In this document: in pieces, positions 1 through 13,100 of the stretch | How the letters are laid out: every line of letters begins with the position of its first letter | How positions within the stretch are numbered: position 1 is the first letter of the stretch | Assembly: GCA_947095535.1 (NCBI GenBank) | Contig: OX352773.1 | Coordinates: forward strand, 155,056,771 to 155,120,770 | DNA from: Poecilobothrus nobilitatus | Lineage: Eukaryota > Arthropoda > Insecta > Diptera > Dolichopodidae | Reading direction: 5' to 3' | DNA length: 64,000 bases | The notes under the pieces: model-generated | What the model was told of the DNA's origin: nothing | Databases searched by the model: none | Seen by the model: only the letters and a program-made list of their open reading frames with translations | Translations under genes and position numbers: made by a program

Positions 1-1320
1 TACTTAAAAACCAAAAAATTGTTTATTTTTTTCTTCAAAAAATATTCAGTATAAAATTTGAGTTAAAAATATTTATTTTTTTGGATTTTTCCGACTTGAG
101 GGAAATGTAGGTCCCTCAAATGAATACACCCACATAAGTTCTTCCACAAAATTAATCTTTTGTTTTTATGAAATTTGTAATATATATTTAAAATATCATT
201 TTTTTATTTTTAATAGGAAAAATATTTTGTAAATAAAGAAAGAACAAATAAAATTAAACTAATTAGATTTTATTTTTAAAATTTTTAGAAAATATGCTAA
301 AACGAAGCAAAAAAAAAATTAAATTTAAATAAAATGGAGAAAAATAAAAGACGACACCTAAATATTTAAAATAAATTTATTGATTATATAGGCAAATAAA
401 GAAATATTGCAATGAATTCAAATTTGATTAAAGATTAAGTGTTCTTTATCATTATGATTGTTCAATTAATTATTACATAACCTAATCTGATAATATTGTC
501 AGTCCTTAAAATAAATTTAAAAATAAAAAAAAAAAATTAACATTTTTGTTGATTTTTTGTATTTGTACACCCTGTAATAATTATATTATTCTATAAGGGT
601 TCAATTTAACAAATTATTATTACAAGAAATATTAAATTCTTTTTTAGAGGACATATAATATATCAAATTTATTAACATTAATATATCAATCAATCATATA
701 ATATATAAATTTAACATAACATCACGGATTTAGTTTTCGATAATCCTTTGACTTGTTTTGAGGCAGTCTAACAATTTACAGTCTACAATGTAAGAACAAA
801 TTTTTAAGATATACTACAAAAATGATAATGATTTTAAGTAACTTTCCATGTTTTGTGAAATATTAACTGTGAAATATTAACATATTTTGTTTAGAATGAC
901 TTAAAGTGAAATATAATTTTGACGGAAACTGTACTATTCATGTTTTTATTAAGATAAATTATTGTTTATACCTATACAATTTATGATTTTTACGCATGAT
1001 TTTTTATTTTTCGTTCCCTTAATTTTTCCAATTAAGGGAGGCATTTACTTAGAAAGCAAAGATAAATAAAAATTATAATATTTCTGGTAAGAGTATAGGC
1101 CAGACCAATAGACTTACCTTCTTAAATCCTTACCTCTTAGTTTAAATTAACACATCAACAAATTCCAGTTAATTCTAATTAATCTTATTGAAGTGCTATG
1201 AGAGATTATCTGGAAAATTTATTAAGAAGCAAATTTTGAACCAAATATTTTTAATTAATAACAAAAAAAAAAAGTATATAAACGTATAACTAGTATAAGA
1301 AAAACATTTTTTAGAAAACA
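1..1320. other. Downstream flank, nothing recognised
   Basis: A+T-rich sequence with homopolymer runs. There is no open frame with recognisable residues, and no SINE head, hairpin or repeat shared with the rest of the window apart from simple sequence. Confidence 0.5.
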
Positions 1321-1324
1321 ATTC

Positions 1325-2040
1325 AATTTTAGCAGATTTTTCCAAAAAAAAATATGAAAAATTTGTTTATTACTTTGCTGATCATTCTGTTCGTCCGTTC
1401 AGCTCTTCATCCCCGTCTATTTACAAGAATTATACACCGTTTTGAGATAGAATAATGAAATTTTAATCATTAATACGTATCTTAAAAAATTTAATGTTAT
1501 AGATCAACTTTTCTATATGTAGTTCCAACCATTACTTAGCTACAGTCCTTCAAACTCTTATTTTCAGTAGTTCTGTGGTATATCTTGGGTTCTGCTTAAC
1601 ATTTTTTTAATGGAAAACGTCAAACTACAGGGCATTTTTTTAACTTTATAAATTAATATCAAGATTATACATTTTTTTTACAATTTACTATTTAAATTTA
1701 CCGTTATTGGAGAAGAAAATTTTAAAAAATTTTCCTTCCTTCTTAACTCCGACTTTTTTGTCGTTAAATCCTTGAAATTTTGAAAGAAATCTTTCAGAAT
1801 TAGCATAACTTCAGACATTTTTTTTTGTATCATTTCTTGTTTAAGAACTCTAATATTAGCAGCTTTTCTTATATGGGGTTAAAATTGTAGAAAATGTCTC
1901 TTTATTTTTTTTTTACATTTTTCTTGCATATAAAAATCTAAGAAAATTTAGAAATTTTGCTTCAAATCAGAATTTTAAACTGTTTTTCTTGTGTTTTAGA
2001 AAATGTGCGCCTTTAAAAACCTTTAGTCTTCCTTTCTGTC
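1325..2040 (+). repeat. Family-A repeat, diverged, one monomer
   Basis: It starts at a decayed terminal hairpin (AGCAGATTT) followed by TTCGTCCGTTC and ACAAGAATTATACACCG. It contains the CTACAGTCCTTCAAACT and TTTAAATTTACCGTTAT body motifs and ends at AATGTGCGCCTTTAAAAACC. Divergence from other copies is high, so this is an old insertion. Confidence 0.75.
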
Positions 2041-2381
2041 TCATTTTATTGATATTTTAGAAAATTTTCTTTATCCAATCTAAGATAAATAAATTTTTTT
2101 TTGTTTGCACAAAGTTTACTAGACAAAATTATGTTAAAATTGTACTAAGAATTACATTTTATTATTATATACCTAATTGTTTTTTATTATATTATTCATG
2201 GCACTGCACTGCAGATAATATTTAATTTTTTATTTTTAGTTACTATTTCTGTAAAATTTAAACTTAAACTAAAATTTAAACATTAAGTAACACTTAAATA
2301 ATATATAATTTAAAGAAAATATTTAAGAAAAAAAAATTCTTTTAGAAGTTTTAAAATCAAACCAATTTAAGAACAACAAAA

Positions 2382-3598
2382 AACAAGGTAGAATGTAAAC
2401 CAACGGTTTTTAAAAGCGCCTATTTTAAAAAGACAATACAAACTGTTTAGAATTGTGACTAGCACAAAAATTTGAAAATTTAAGCAATAAAATTTAACAA
2501 AGTTTTTGTAATAAGAAAAAATGTGAAAATAAGACTTTTCTGAAATGTTGAGGGACTGCAAGGCCGAAATCTTCACAACTAAGAAAAACCGTTAACAAAC
2601 GTAAAAATATATTACTGGAGCTTTAATTTTTATGTCTTGTTGAAGAAAATTTTTTACAGCTGCCTAAAAATAGTAAATTTTAAAATTTCAGCCCTAATAG
2701 ATCATAACAGGGGGTGGTGCTAAAAAATTTTCTAAAGAAACTTATACTAATTATAAAAGTTCTTTCTTGTTTCAAAATTGCAGGTTCCTATCCAAAGGCC
2801 CGGAGTTATGATAAAAGAAATTTCTTTATCATAGATAGTTTTAGATTGTAAAATTATTACGCAGAGCCTGGAGATATATACAACTGGAAATTATGCTTTT
2901 TTGAAATTTTGTGGGGCTGAAACTCTGGAACCCTATACAACTAAAAGAAACCTTTAACATACGTAAAAATATATTGCTGGAGCTTTAATTTTTTTGTCTT
3001 GCCGAAGTAAAATGTGTAGAGGTGCCTAAGTTAGAAGTGTTTAAAAATAGCAAATTTTTCAATTTTTGAGCCCTAATAGCTCATAAACAGGGGTCTGTCC
3101 AAAAACAATTTCTGAGCAAGCTTATACTAATTCTAAAAGTTCTTTCTGCCATCAAAATTTCAAGTCCCTATTTGAAAGCGTTCCGGAGTTATAAGAGTAG
3201 AAAAATCATGCAAAATTTGGTTTTGACATAACGGTAAATCTAAATACTAAATTTAAAATAATTGTATAATTTTGATATTAATTTACAAAGCTAAAAAAAG
3301 TAAAAGTAAGTCGAATAACGTTTTCAGATTGAAAAAATGTTAAGCAGAATCTGAGATATGCGCATTAAAAAATTGGGCTTTTTCAAGGTTTAAGGGGCTG
3401 TAGCTCCGTAATGGATGGGGCTACATGAGAAAATTATTCCACAAAATTAATTATTTTATGAGACCTACCGATGGTTAAAATTTTGTTTCTCTATCTTTAA
3501 CGGTGTAGAAATTTTGTAAACAGGCGGACGGACGGGACAGAGTGAAACTAATACCTAAGCACATTTTTTAAATTTTTTTTTGGAAATGTGCTAAAAAC
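2382..3598 (-). repeat. Family-A repeat, about 1.2 kb, reaching the BBS4 3' end
   Basis: It begins with the A terminus AACAAGGTAGAATGTAAACC and ends with the terminal hairpin AGCACATTT..AAATGTGCT plus AAAAA at 3558-3597. Two monomer-like blocks are present (the 'gagatatata' motif recurs near 2870 and the 'gagatatgcgc' motif near 3355). The first block lacks the ACGGTAAATTTA segment. The element stops a few bases from the candidate poly(A) signal. Confidence 0.85.
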
Positions 3599-3602
3599 AC
3601 TC

Positions 3603-3608
3603 TTTATT
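3603..3608 (-). terminator. Candidate polyadenylation signal of BBS4
   Basis: AATAAA on the minus strand lies 57 bases beyond the BBS4 stop codon. A family-A repeat begins immediately downstream (3598 and below), so the unique 3' UTR would be very short. Confidence 0.5.
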
Positions 3609-3665
3609 AACTTTCTTTGTATATACATATATATTATATACGTATACAAAATAATAATATTCTTT

Positions 3666-4142
3666 TTAAACTTTTTTATTTATTTTTGGATCATCATCAT
3701 CATTATAATCAATTTCTTCATCCGGATGTTCATTATAACGATGTATTTCAACATTTTCATTATTTAATGTTTGCTTATGTGAATTTTCGGATGAAAATGA
3801 ATTAGAGGATGATTTTTTTTTATCATTTTCATCTTTATAATAAAATTCTTTACGTTTTTTAACACCAACTTTTTGTAAAATATTTTCTTTATTTAATTTT
3901 ATTTCACCAAAACTACTACCAACATCTGATTGTTGCTTATATTCCTGTTGCTGCTGTTGTTGTTGTTGTTCATTTTCTTGTACAATATCAATTTTTGTAT
4001 CAGATTTTGTTAATTTGGAATTAATATCATCTTTCACTAATAAATTTGAAGGTAATTCAACTGATGGTGCAGCATTTGGATTCCCTTCAAATTCTTCTTG
4101 TTGTTGTAAAAGAGCTTTTAATTTTGTTGCTTGAAATTTGTA
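3666..4142 (-). CDS. BBS4: BBS4 terminal coding exon, Gln-rich and acidic tail
   Basis: The 477-nt exon (158 residues plus TAA) starts after a ttttgtag acceptor. Its first helix, YKFQATKLKALLQQEEFEG, looks like the end of the BBS4 solenoid. What follows is low complexity: a QENEQQQQQQQQEYKQQ tract at about 3935-3985, a Lys-rich patch (GVKKRKEFYYKDE), Ser/Asn runs, and a final acidic EEIDYNDDDDP stretch. Vertebrate BBS4 also ends in a poorly conserved tail, but the sequence here is unrelated by eye. The solenoid part is firm; the tail rests on an uninterrupted frame. Confidence 0.85.
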   Translation of the reverse strand, partial: YKFQATKLKALLQQQEEFEGNPNAAPSVELPSNLLVKDDINSKLTKSDTKIDIVQENEQQQQQQQQEYKQQSDVGSSFGEIKLNKENILQKVGVKKRKEFYYKDENDKKKSSSNSFSSENSHKQTLNNENVEIHRYNEHPDEEIDYNDDDDPKINKKV

Positions 4143-7100
4143 CTACAAAATTAAAAAAAAAAAAAATTTAAAAAATTTTATATTTATGTAAATTTATTTT
4201 AAAGATTTTATAATTAAATTGGAATATTTATATTTTCATAATAAGATTTTGACTTTTTACACTGGAAGTTAATTGAATGGAAAATATTTGAAATAAATTG
4301 ACTGAAGTTTTTCTTAATAGGAAAAGTTTAAATAATTGTTAATGTCTAGGAGTTTATGTAAAGGATTCTTTCTTTTCAGTTGTATTAAATATCATGATAT
4401 AGTAAAAAATACAACAATGTAATTTACGCGGACTGTTTACGAAAAAAAAAATTAAGTGTAAAATTGAGTGACTTTAGAGGTTTTATGTAAAAGTCCTTGT
4501 CACTTCATGAATATTCAACTCGTAAGGAAAGAAAGTGTTAAACTCGTAAGAAGAGGAGGTGGGGTCATTCAAAATAAAAAAAACTTGTGTTTTATTTTCC
4601 GTTTCTTTAGTAATATTTTAATTTTAAGATGATATGAACATATTATGAATTAACAAAAATTACAATTTAATTAATCACAAACGCAAAGGTCGATTAATTA
4701 TACCTGAAATTTGTAGTAAATAAATCTAAGCTACGATACAATTATATATCATGGATATATCATGATATATAATTGTATATCTATACCATGGAAATAAAAA
4801 TTGAATTGAATTGATAATAATTTTTTAAAATATTTTTTTAATTTAAAACTACACCTAAAAGTATGCAATCAAGCAATTTGTTTTTTTTTTTTTGTTTACA
4901 TATTCTTAAAATGTTTCGGGGCTTCGGTAGCCTAGTGGGTAAGTGTGTGGCGTATTAACCGAAGGAGTGTGGGTTTGACAGGTCGTAAGTGTTTTTTCTT
5001 TACATACTCCCCTTACGACGAAATATAATGTAAATATATAGTATATAATATAAACAAAATAAATAATATTAGTATATAATTTAATAATAGTATAAAAACC
5101 TATAATGGCCTTAGTAGCCAATGGTTAATAATATTGCATACATTTATGTATGTAATATTAATATAAATAAATAAATAAATAAATTTAAATATTTTTTGCC
5201 GACGGTTTAGTAATATCGTATTGTCCTATTTGATGTGATTTGAATACTATTATAAATAAACAAATAAATATTTGAAAAGGATCTTAATGGGCGAGTGGTT
5301 AAGCACATGTCATATTAACTGACAGAATACGGGTTCAAAGGTTATCGTTTTTTATCGTTCAAATGTATTTTTAAATACTAAGAAAATTGTTTTTCTTAAC
5401 AAATTTCCTAATCGACTAAATATAAAATGTAAATATATAATATTATAAAATATAACCAAATACATATAATATGCTTTAGTAGCAGTAGAATAGTTTTAGT
5501 AATATTGCATAATCCTATGTGAAATAATAAAATACATAAACATATAAAAATTTTCTTTTATCTTTTAACAGTATGAAAATGAAATCTAATTTAATCAAGT
5601 AAATTTAAAAATATAAAATATAGTTTTCTTTAAAAGTTCTTTTAATTTTTATAATGAATATTTTTAAGTAGAAAATTTTATCTCATCATGAATAAGTTAA
5701 AAATAAACTAACTTTCAGATTATTTATTTAAACAACTAACTATATACAAAACATGTCTCTAGATCTTTAATTAAAAAGTTTTCTACAATTTCTTGTTATT
5801 TTGATGTTAAAAGAAAACATGTACATATGTATTACACAAATGCAATAGATATTGTATATATTTCTAGTACATAGCAATATATACAATAGATATGGTAGGT
5901 ATGAGTTACTTTATAAAAGGACACATTGCAAAAATACGTTTCATCAAAAATCGATTTACAAAAAAGTCACTTCGCAAATTCCCCATTTGACAAAAAAGCC
6001 TTTTCACAAATTTCCATTTCACAAAAAAGTCATATTTGCAAAACTAGCATATTTTGCATAAAACCCTTTACCGAAAATAATATTTTACAAAAGGTGTATC
6101 ATATACATACACACAACAATTAAATTAGTCTGGAAAAAGCAGAAACCCTGATTTTGAGATTCGATTCTATGTATATATAAATATTCTGAAAAAAGTGTAT
6201 AATCCTGCTTTTGAATTCAACTCTAAAATACCTTCTCATTCAGAATCTCGATTATACAATATATATAATATATATATAAATATTCTAGAAAGAGAGGAAA
6301 CCCTGATTTTGAATTCAACTATAAAATCCCTCCTAATTCAGAATCTCGCATATAGTTGTGTATATATTATAAATATCCTGTAAAAAGATAAAAACCCCTA
6401 ATTTTTAATAAGTTGCGGAAATCCAATTTTTGAAATGGCTTTTTGTAATATGTCTTTAACTTTGCAAAGTGTATTTTATGTAATTTTTGTAAATTGGATC
6501 TTTGTGTATTTATTTTCAATTTATTTGTTTGTAAAATGTATTTTTTTGAGAAACATCTTTTGATTAAATGGCTTTTTATAAAACAACTTTTGTAATGTGT
6601 CGTTCTCCCAGGTATGGTACATATATATCTCTATTGTAGTACAAAAAAAAAAACAATTAATTCAGGATTCTCTATATTCTATAATTTTCTATGTAAATAA
6701 AGTTCTATTACTATCTAATTTTCTATGTAAATAATATTCTATATATATATATACAATATCCTAAATGTAAATGTCGAAAGACATTTAAGTTATTTATAAT
6801 AGTTCGTTTTCTCTATTGACCTTCAAGGTAACTTAATTTTCTAATCTCTTAATACTTTGCATATAGTTAGTTATAAGGACTTTTATTTTTTATAATAAAA
6901 TTGAAAAAAAAAGAGAGACAACAAAAAATCAATTTAATCAAAGAAAATTGCATTGTAATTTTGCATCGTATTAAAGTTTTTCAATCTGTATATTTTATTT
7001 TTCTCTACTAAAAAAGGGAAAAAAGGATGCAATGTTGGAATTCCTTTAAAAAAGAACTTCATAAAATCTGATATTTTTAGAAGAGAACTTTAATTGACAA

Positions 7101-10100
7101 AATTATTCGGTTTTTGAAGCATTTTGTTTTTCCCATTTTATATTCTTAGCACCTTTTTAAGTTTTGTTTTTTGGGTATTTAATATTTATTAGTATATTAT
7201 ACTTTAAAATAAAATTGCTTACAGTTTACGTCAGATCAGTTTTAGATTGGAGAAAACTTAAACTTGGAGAAATTTAAATTATGGGAGTGGAAAAATAAAA
7301 TAGTGCAAAATGCAAAAAAAAAATAGTCAGTAGATATCTAAAAATTTTATAGTGATCTTTCATAAAAATTACTAATGATTTTAAAGAAGTTTCGGAAAAA
7401 ATTGAAAAAATTTTTATAATGCATTAAGATTAATTAACTGCTTCTCTTCAAAATTTTTAAAATTAGAAAAAAAGTACAAAATAACAGGTTAAAAATTTTC
7501 TAGATAAATCTAATATTGAAAGTGACATCATCAAATAATGTTAAGTTTATCAAGCCAACCTTTTTAGGTTCTCCAATAGTAAAAATATCTTGGATTTAAC
7601 GGAGGAACAAAAATAAATACTGTTTTAATTCAATTAAAATTAGACTAGAAAAAAATTTTTACAACTTAAAAATACATTTTAACTACATATACATAAAGAA
7701 TGTCTATGAATATCCTATCCATCCCTAGCTGGAATCAAACTGAAAATCTAGGAATTCCCTATTATTTCTCAGAAAGAAACCAGTTTTCCGAAAGTAAAAT
7801 TGATGAACTAATTTTATTTCTGTACTCTAAGGGCTTTCTTATAGAATATATTGGGTAACGAAAAATATGATGGAACGTTATCAAAACGATACCTTATATA
7901 TGATATTTATGCTTTCTTGGTATATTTCTACATAGCAACCATGTAAACTTACCAATCAATTTCAAAGTTATTAATTTTTATATGATTGTACAAAAAATAA
8001 TTTTATATATTTACATACATCTGTTGGTAATATAAAATCCTGTGCAACGTCAACAAAATCATTAAAATATTTTACTGACAATTCAATTCTTTCAGTTTCA
8101 TAACAGAATGATGCAAAATTTAATAAAATTAATGGATTTTTTATTCCATCTGGTAATGTTGCAGCTCTTTCAAATGCTGTAAATGCATTTTCATAATCCT
8201 CCAACTTTCTTAAACAAACTAAAACAAAACAAATAAACAAAATTATTATATACATATATGTATGTATATATATATGAAAATTTTTTTTTGGATAAATTAA
8301 AATTTAAAGAAAAACAAAGAAATTTTTATTTTAAATTAAAAATAAATATTTTTACCAACTGCATACATGAATGTATAAGGTAGGTATTGTTTTCATAGCA
8401 AAAATTTGTACCCAAGAATTTAGCAAAAATGCGTTACTCTTGTGTGTTGGAACCTGTAAAACTTTTTTTAGGATGTAGTGTGTGTATGTGTGTGTCTGTA
8501 TGTGTGTGGATATGTCTGTCGGCACGTGTACAGCCTAAACAACTGAGCGGCATTTTTTGAAATTTCATATTTAAGGTTTAGACGTAAATATTTCAGATAG
8601 ATAAGCTTTTGAAGTAAATCGGACAACTGCATGTTCTAGTTTACTAGTGTAATTTTTAAGTTTTTTACGAATATTTCATAACAGAAAAATATTATGAAAA
8701 AAACTGTTAAGAAAAGTTGTTATGTAAATAAAGAACAACAACTTTGCCAGACAATATTTTTTGATCCAACTTTAAGTTTTACTTCATCATTTGAAATTTT
8801 TTAAAAGATTGATTTTTTAACCAATTATAAAATCCCACCTATTTATTTTTTTTACATACATATTTCAACTCGAAAGCTTTAAAAATAAAGGAAGCTGCTG
8901 CCACCCATACAGTGCCCCTAAACTCTAAAATTAAGTGCCTCTAAAATTTTTTTTAATTTTGTGGATTTTTTTTGTTTTTGGAATTATGTTTTTTCATTGT
9001 TTGGAATTTTGTAACTGTGGAATTTTTTTTCTGAAATTATGATCCCAGATCTTTGTTGAAATTCATTTTATTGACAAGTAATCGGACATTAATAAGAATT
9101 AAGAAAGTCTAAAATCCAGAAGTAAAATTTAAGTGTTTAGTATAATTTAAAAACATCCAAAACGTATTTATTTTTAAAAATCATAAAAGATAAATCCTAG
9201 TTGTTAGTTAGTGTTCCATATAATTTTATAATACTTAAATTATAATATTTGAATTATCATAATATTACATTTTAAACTCAATTTATTAGTACAAAGGATA
9301 CTTTACTTTAGTAACCATAATTTAATTTAATATATTAAGGTTTTTTTTTGTTTTTAAAGGATTTATTTCGACATTAATTAATTCAATTTTAAACAGAATT
9401 TGATATTTAAATGTTTTAAAAAATAAAAACTTACTTCCAAGAAGCATATAACTTTCAGCACTATCTTTGCGTAAATTTAAACATGCTGCCAATGCATGAA
9501 AAGCACTTGCATATTGTTGGGCTAAAAATAAAAAAAATAAATTAAGTTAACGTTTCGTATTTTCACATCATACGTTTAGTAAACTCATAAATAAAACTTA
9601 AAATTATTAAATTTTAATTAGTAACCATTAACTAAGTATATTGTATATATATGTTTTAATTAATATATCATATTCATAATTATTCATCGTTCCTCAATAT
9701 ATAATTACATATTTTTCTATTAAGAATTTGAAAAAAATGTGTTCAGTACTAATTAGCAAATAAGAGAAAAATGTAGTTATAATTTGGAGGAAATAAAAAA
9801 TCACGGCCATTCTTTACTTCAGATACATTGTCAGATTTTCAACTGCAATGACGAATTTATTCTTAGACGTACATTAAAATGTTATATCGTGGTTTAATTT
9901 GACGATTACGTCATTAAGGGTGTCAAATATATTTTCAAAGTTTAATTTTACACTTTATATTTTTATTGCCGCACGAATATGGGTATATTAAATTGGTTCA
10001 TGAGTATATTAAATTTAACATTGCGTTCGTCGCATCTTATAGACATCGAAAAGCAACAAAATTAATATGGTATATGAAATATATATTCTTACGATGCTCA

Positions 10101-13100
10101 CAATCTAATTCTGAGTCGATTTAGCTATGTACGTTGCACGCACGATAACTTAAAAAATAATGCAGCTAGGATTTTGCAATTTTTACCATTTAATTTTTAT
10201 GTAAATCTCAGTTTCCCAATTGAAAAAGCTTGACCGACGGATTCGCGTAGATTTCATATGCAACTTCCTTTTTTTATATAAGCACCACTCATAGACCCTG
10301 CTGGATAAGCTGGATATTTAAAATTTTATCAAAAGAAATTAAGTTTTCTGCTAATTATCTCTGCAAAATTTGATTGTTCTAGGAAAACCGGTTTAGGTAG
10401 TTGTAATATAACTTTTTAATAGATTTTTTTCTTTTGCTCCCTTGGAGAACGTAGAGTTTCCGCATAGTTCTCCATCGTACTCTGTTTTGGGCCATTTGTT
10501 TTACTTATACCCATATCTTACCGGTTTCTTCTATTTCTTTGGATATCGGTCCTCCTCATGACATATCTTGACTTCCTAATTTTTTTTTCCTATGGGTTCC
10601 ACTCTAATACTTGGCGATCTATTGTGGTTAGTTGTTCCCGGTGTGTGTATTTTACTCACTCCTATTATTTCTTCTTTATTTGAAGTACTATCGGTTCTTG
10701 TTTCGTCTGAAACCACAAATCAATATTGGAAATTCTCCGCGGCCAGAAGATCTTAACAATAACTTAGGCATTGATTCACGAATGCTTGTGTTGGTAGCTG
10801 ACTGCTGTATGAATCAAGTTTTACACCCATATATCAGAACTGATTTCACAGAGGCGAAGAACTCCATACGGAGCATAATCTGTCAAATGCGAAAATCTCC
10901 ATACAGACCATAATCTAACAAATACGATTCTTGATTGTTTCAATTTATATTCTACGTCTTCATCTGCCCCTTCATTTGTAGTAGTTATACTACGGAGGAT
11001 AATTGAAGTACGAAACATCTTCTACTACTCGATTATGTCTATATAAGCCCAGTATTTAAAATTTTGTCAAAAGAAATTAAGTTTTATGACAACGAGAGGC
11101 AAAGTAAGTTTTGGAGTCATACAACTCCAAAAAAACTTAATTGAGCTAAATATCTAAAATTTTGTAAAATATGATCCAGTTTTATAACAACAGCTACGGC
11201 AAAATATGGTTGGTTTGGTATCCAGATTTAAATATGGTTGGTATCCAGATTTAAGGAATTTTGTAAAGGATGATTCAATTTTATGGAACCAGCATATATT
11301 ATGTTTGTATTACCCATCCTACGGTTTTACTTTAATTGTATCGCTTAAACCATCTTATATTCATAAACAAGGTTTCTAATAAATTATCAAGCTTATTATT
11401 CACTAATGATCCTTGACCATTCTATTGTGCCATTCTATTGTACCATTCTTTTGTAAAAGACCGCCAAATATATGTACTTTCTTCGTGTAAACTTATAATT
11501 AATCATGACTTAATAAAGGTACTTGAAGAGAATACGTACTTTAATAAATGTTTGTCCTTAAAATTTATTATTAGTATAATTTAGAAAAGAAAATAAAACA
11601 AATCGTAAAATTCACTTTAAGACAAAAAATTTAATGCAAATTTTTTTTTTACGAAAAAAACAAGGTAGAATGTAAGCCAACGGTTTTTAAAATTTCACAT
11701 TATGATATGGCGCACATTTCCAAAAGACAATACTGTTTAGAATTAAGACTTGCACAAAAATTTGAAAATTTCCTGTAATAAGGAAAAATGTGCAAATAGG
11801 ACTTTTTTACAATTTTGAGGAGCTGTAACTCTAGAACCTTATACAACTAAAAGAAACCATTAACACACATAAAAATATACATATTACTGGAGTTTTAATT
11901 TTTATATCTTGCCAAACTAAAATGTGTACAGATGCCTAAGTTACAGGTTTTTTTTTTTTTTTACGAGGGTTGGTGGAAAACTCGAAAGTCACCAAGAGGA
12001 ACTGCACTTGCTTCCTCAAGGTAGTGTTGGACTTTAACCAACCAAAACCACTCCCCTTTTAAAACCAAACTTTAGGATGGAACCTTTAATACGAATGTAC
12101 AGTTTGGTTTTGGGGATAGGGATGTGGGAAGGATAATTGGGAAAATTGGAATTAGGAAATTTGGATCATGGGGGATAGGTAGGAAAATTTGGAGGGACAT
12201 TTTGAAGAAAGATGCTAATGTTCTTCTTAAACTTAAGTAAATCGTACACATAATAATTACCAACTTTAGGAAACACATGCGATGGTATATGGTTCTACAA
12301 ACGGGACGTGCGCATAACAAACGAATTTCCATAGGCTGTATTTCGCCATCTTGATAACTCAACATGGTAGGGATGAGCATCTGTTGCCCTCCTTGTTTCT
12401 CGTTGGAAAACTTTGAGTGGAGGCATTAGTTGTTTTATTTCTTTAGAACAAGTATTAATCCCTACGAGATACCTATAAAACAAGGTCAGCGAGCCAAAAT
12501 AGCAAATTTTCAATTTTTAAGCCCTAATAGCTCATAAACAAGGGGTGATCCAAAAAAATTTTCTGAGCAAACTTATACTAACTCTAAAAGTTCTTTCCGC
12601 TCTCAAAATTTCAAGCCCCTATCTAAAAGTGTGCCGGAGTTATGAGGTTAGAAAAATCAAGCAAAATTTGGTTTCCACATAACGGTAAATTTAGATACTA
12701 AATTTAAAAAAATTGTACAATTTTGGCATTTATTTACAAAGATAAAAAAAAATACCTGTCGAATGACGTTTTCATATTAAAAAAATATTAGGCAGAACAT
12801 GAGATATACGCATTTAAAAATAGGGCTTTTTCAAAGTTTGAGGGCTGTAATTCCGTAAAGAACGGGGCTACATGAAAAAGTTGTTCCACAAAATTGATTT
12901 TTTTATGAGACCTATCCATGGTTAAAATTTTTTTATCTATCTTTAACGGTGTAGAAGTTTTGTAAACAGACGGACGGTCGGACAGAGTTAAACTAAAAAG
13001 CACATTTTTTCAAAAAAATTTTTATCATTATCATCATCCTCAGAGTATTTAATCGGCTTATTTTCCTCTATACAAAAATGTTCAATCCTTTTTAATAAAA

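Noticed and set aside
3617..3805. Plus-strand 62-codon frame with a His run opposite the BBS4 tail
   Set aside because: It is the antisense shadow of the acidic GAT/GAC codons in the terminal exon; no splice or start context.
10632..10913. 93-codon plus-strand frame
   Set aside because: Lies antisense to the LINE ORF2 fragment, which explains its unusual codon composition.
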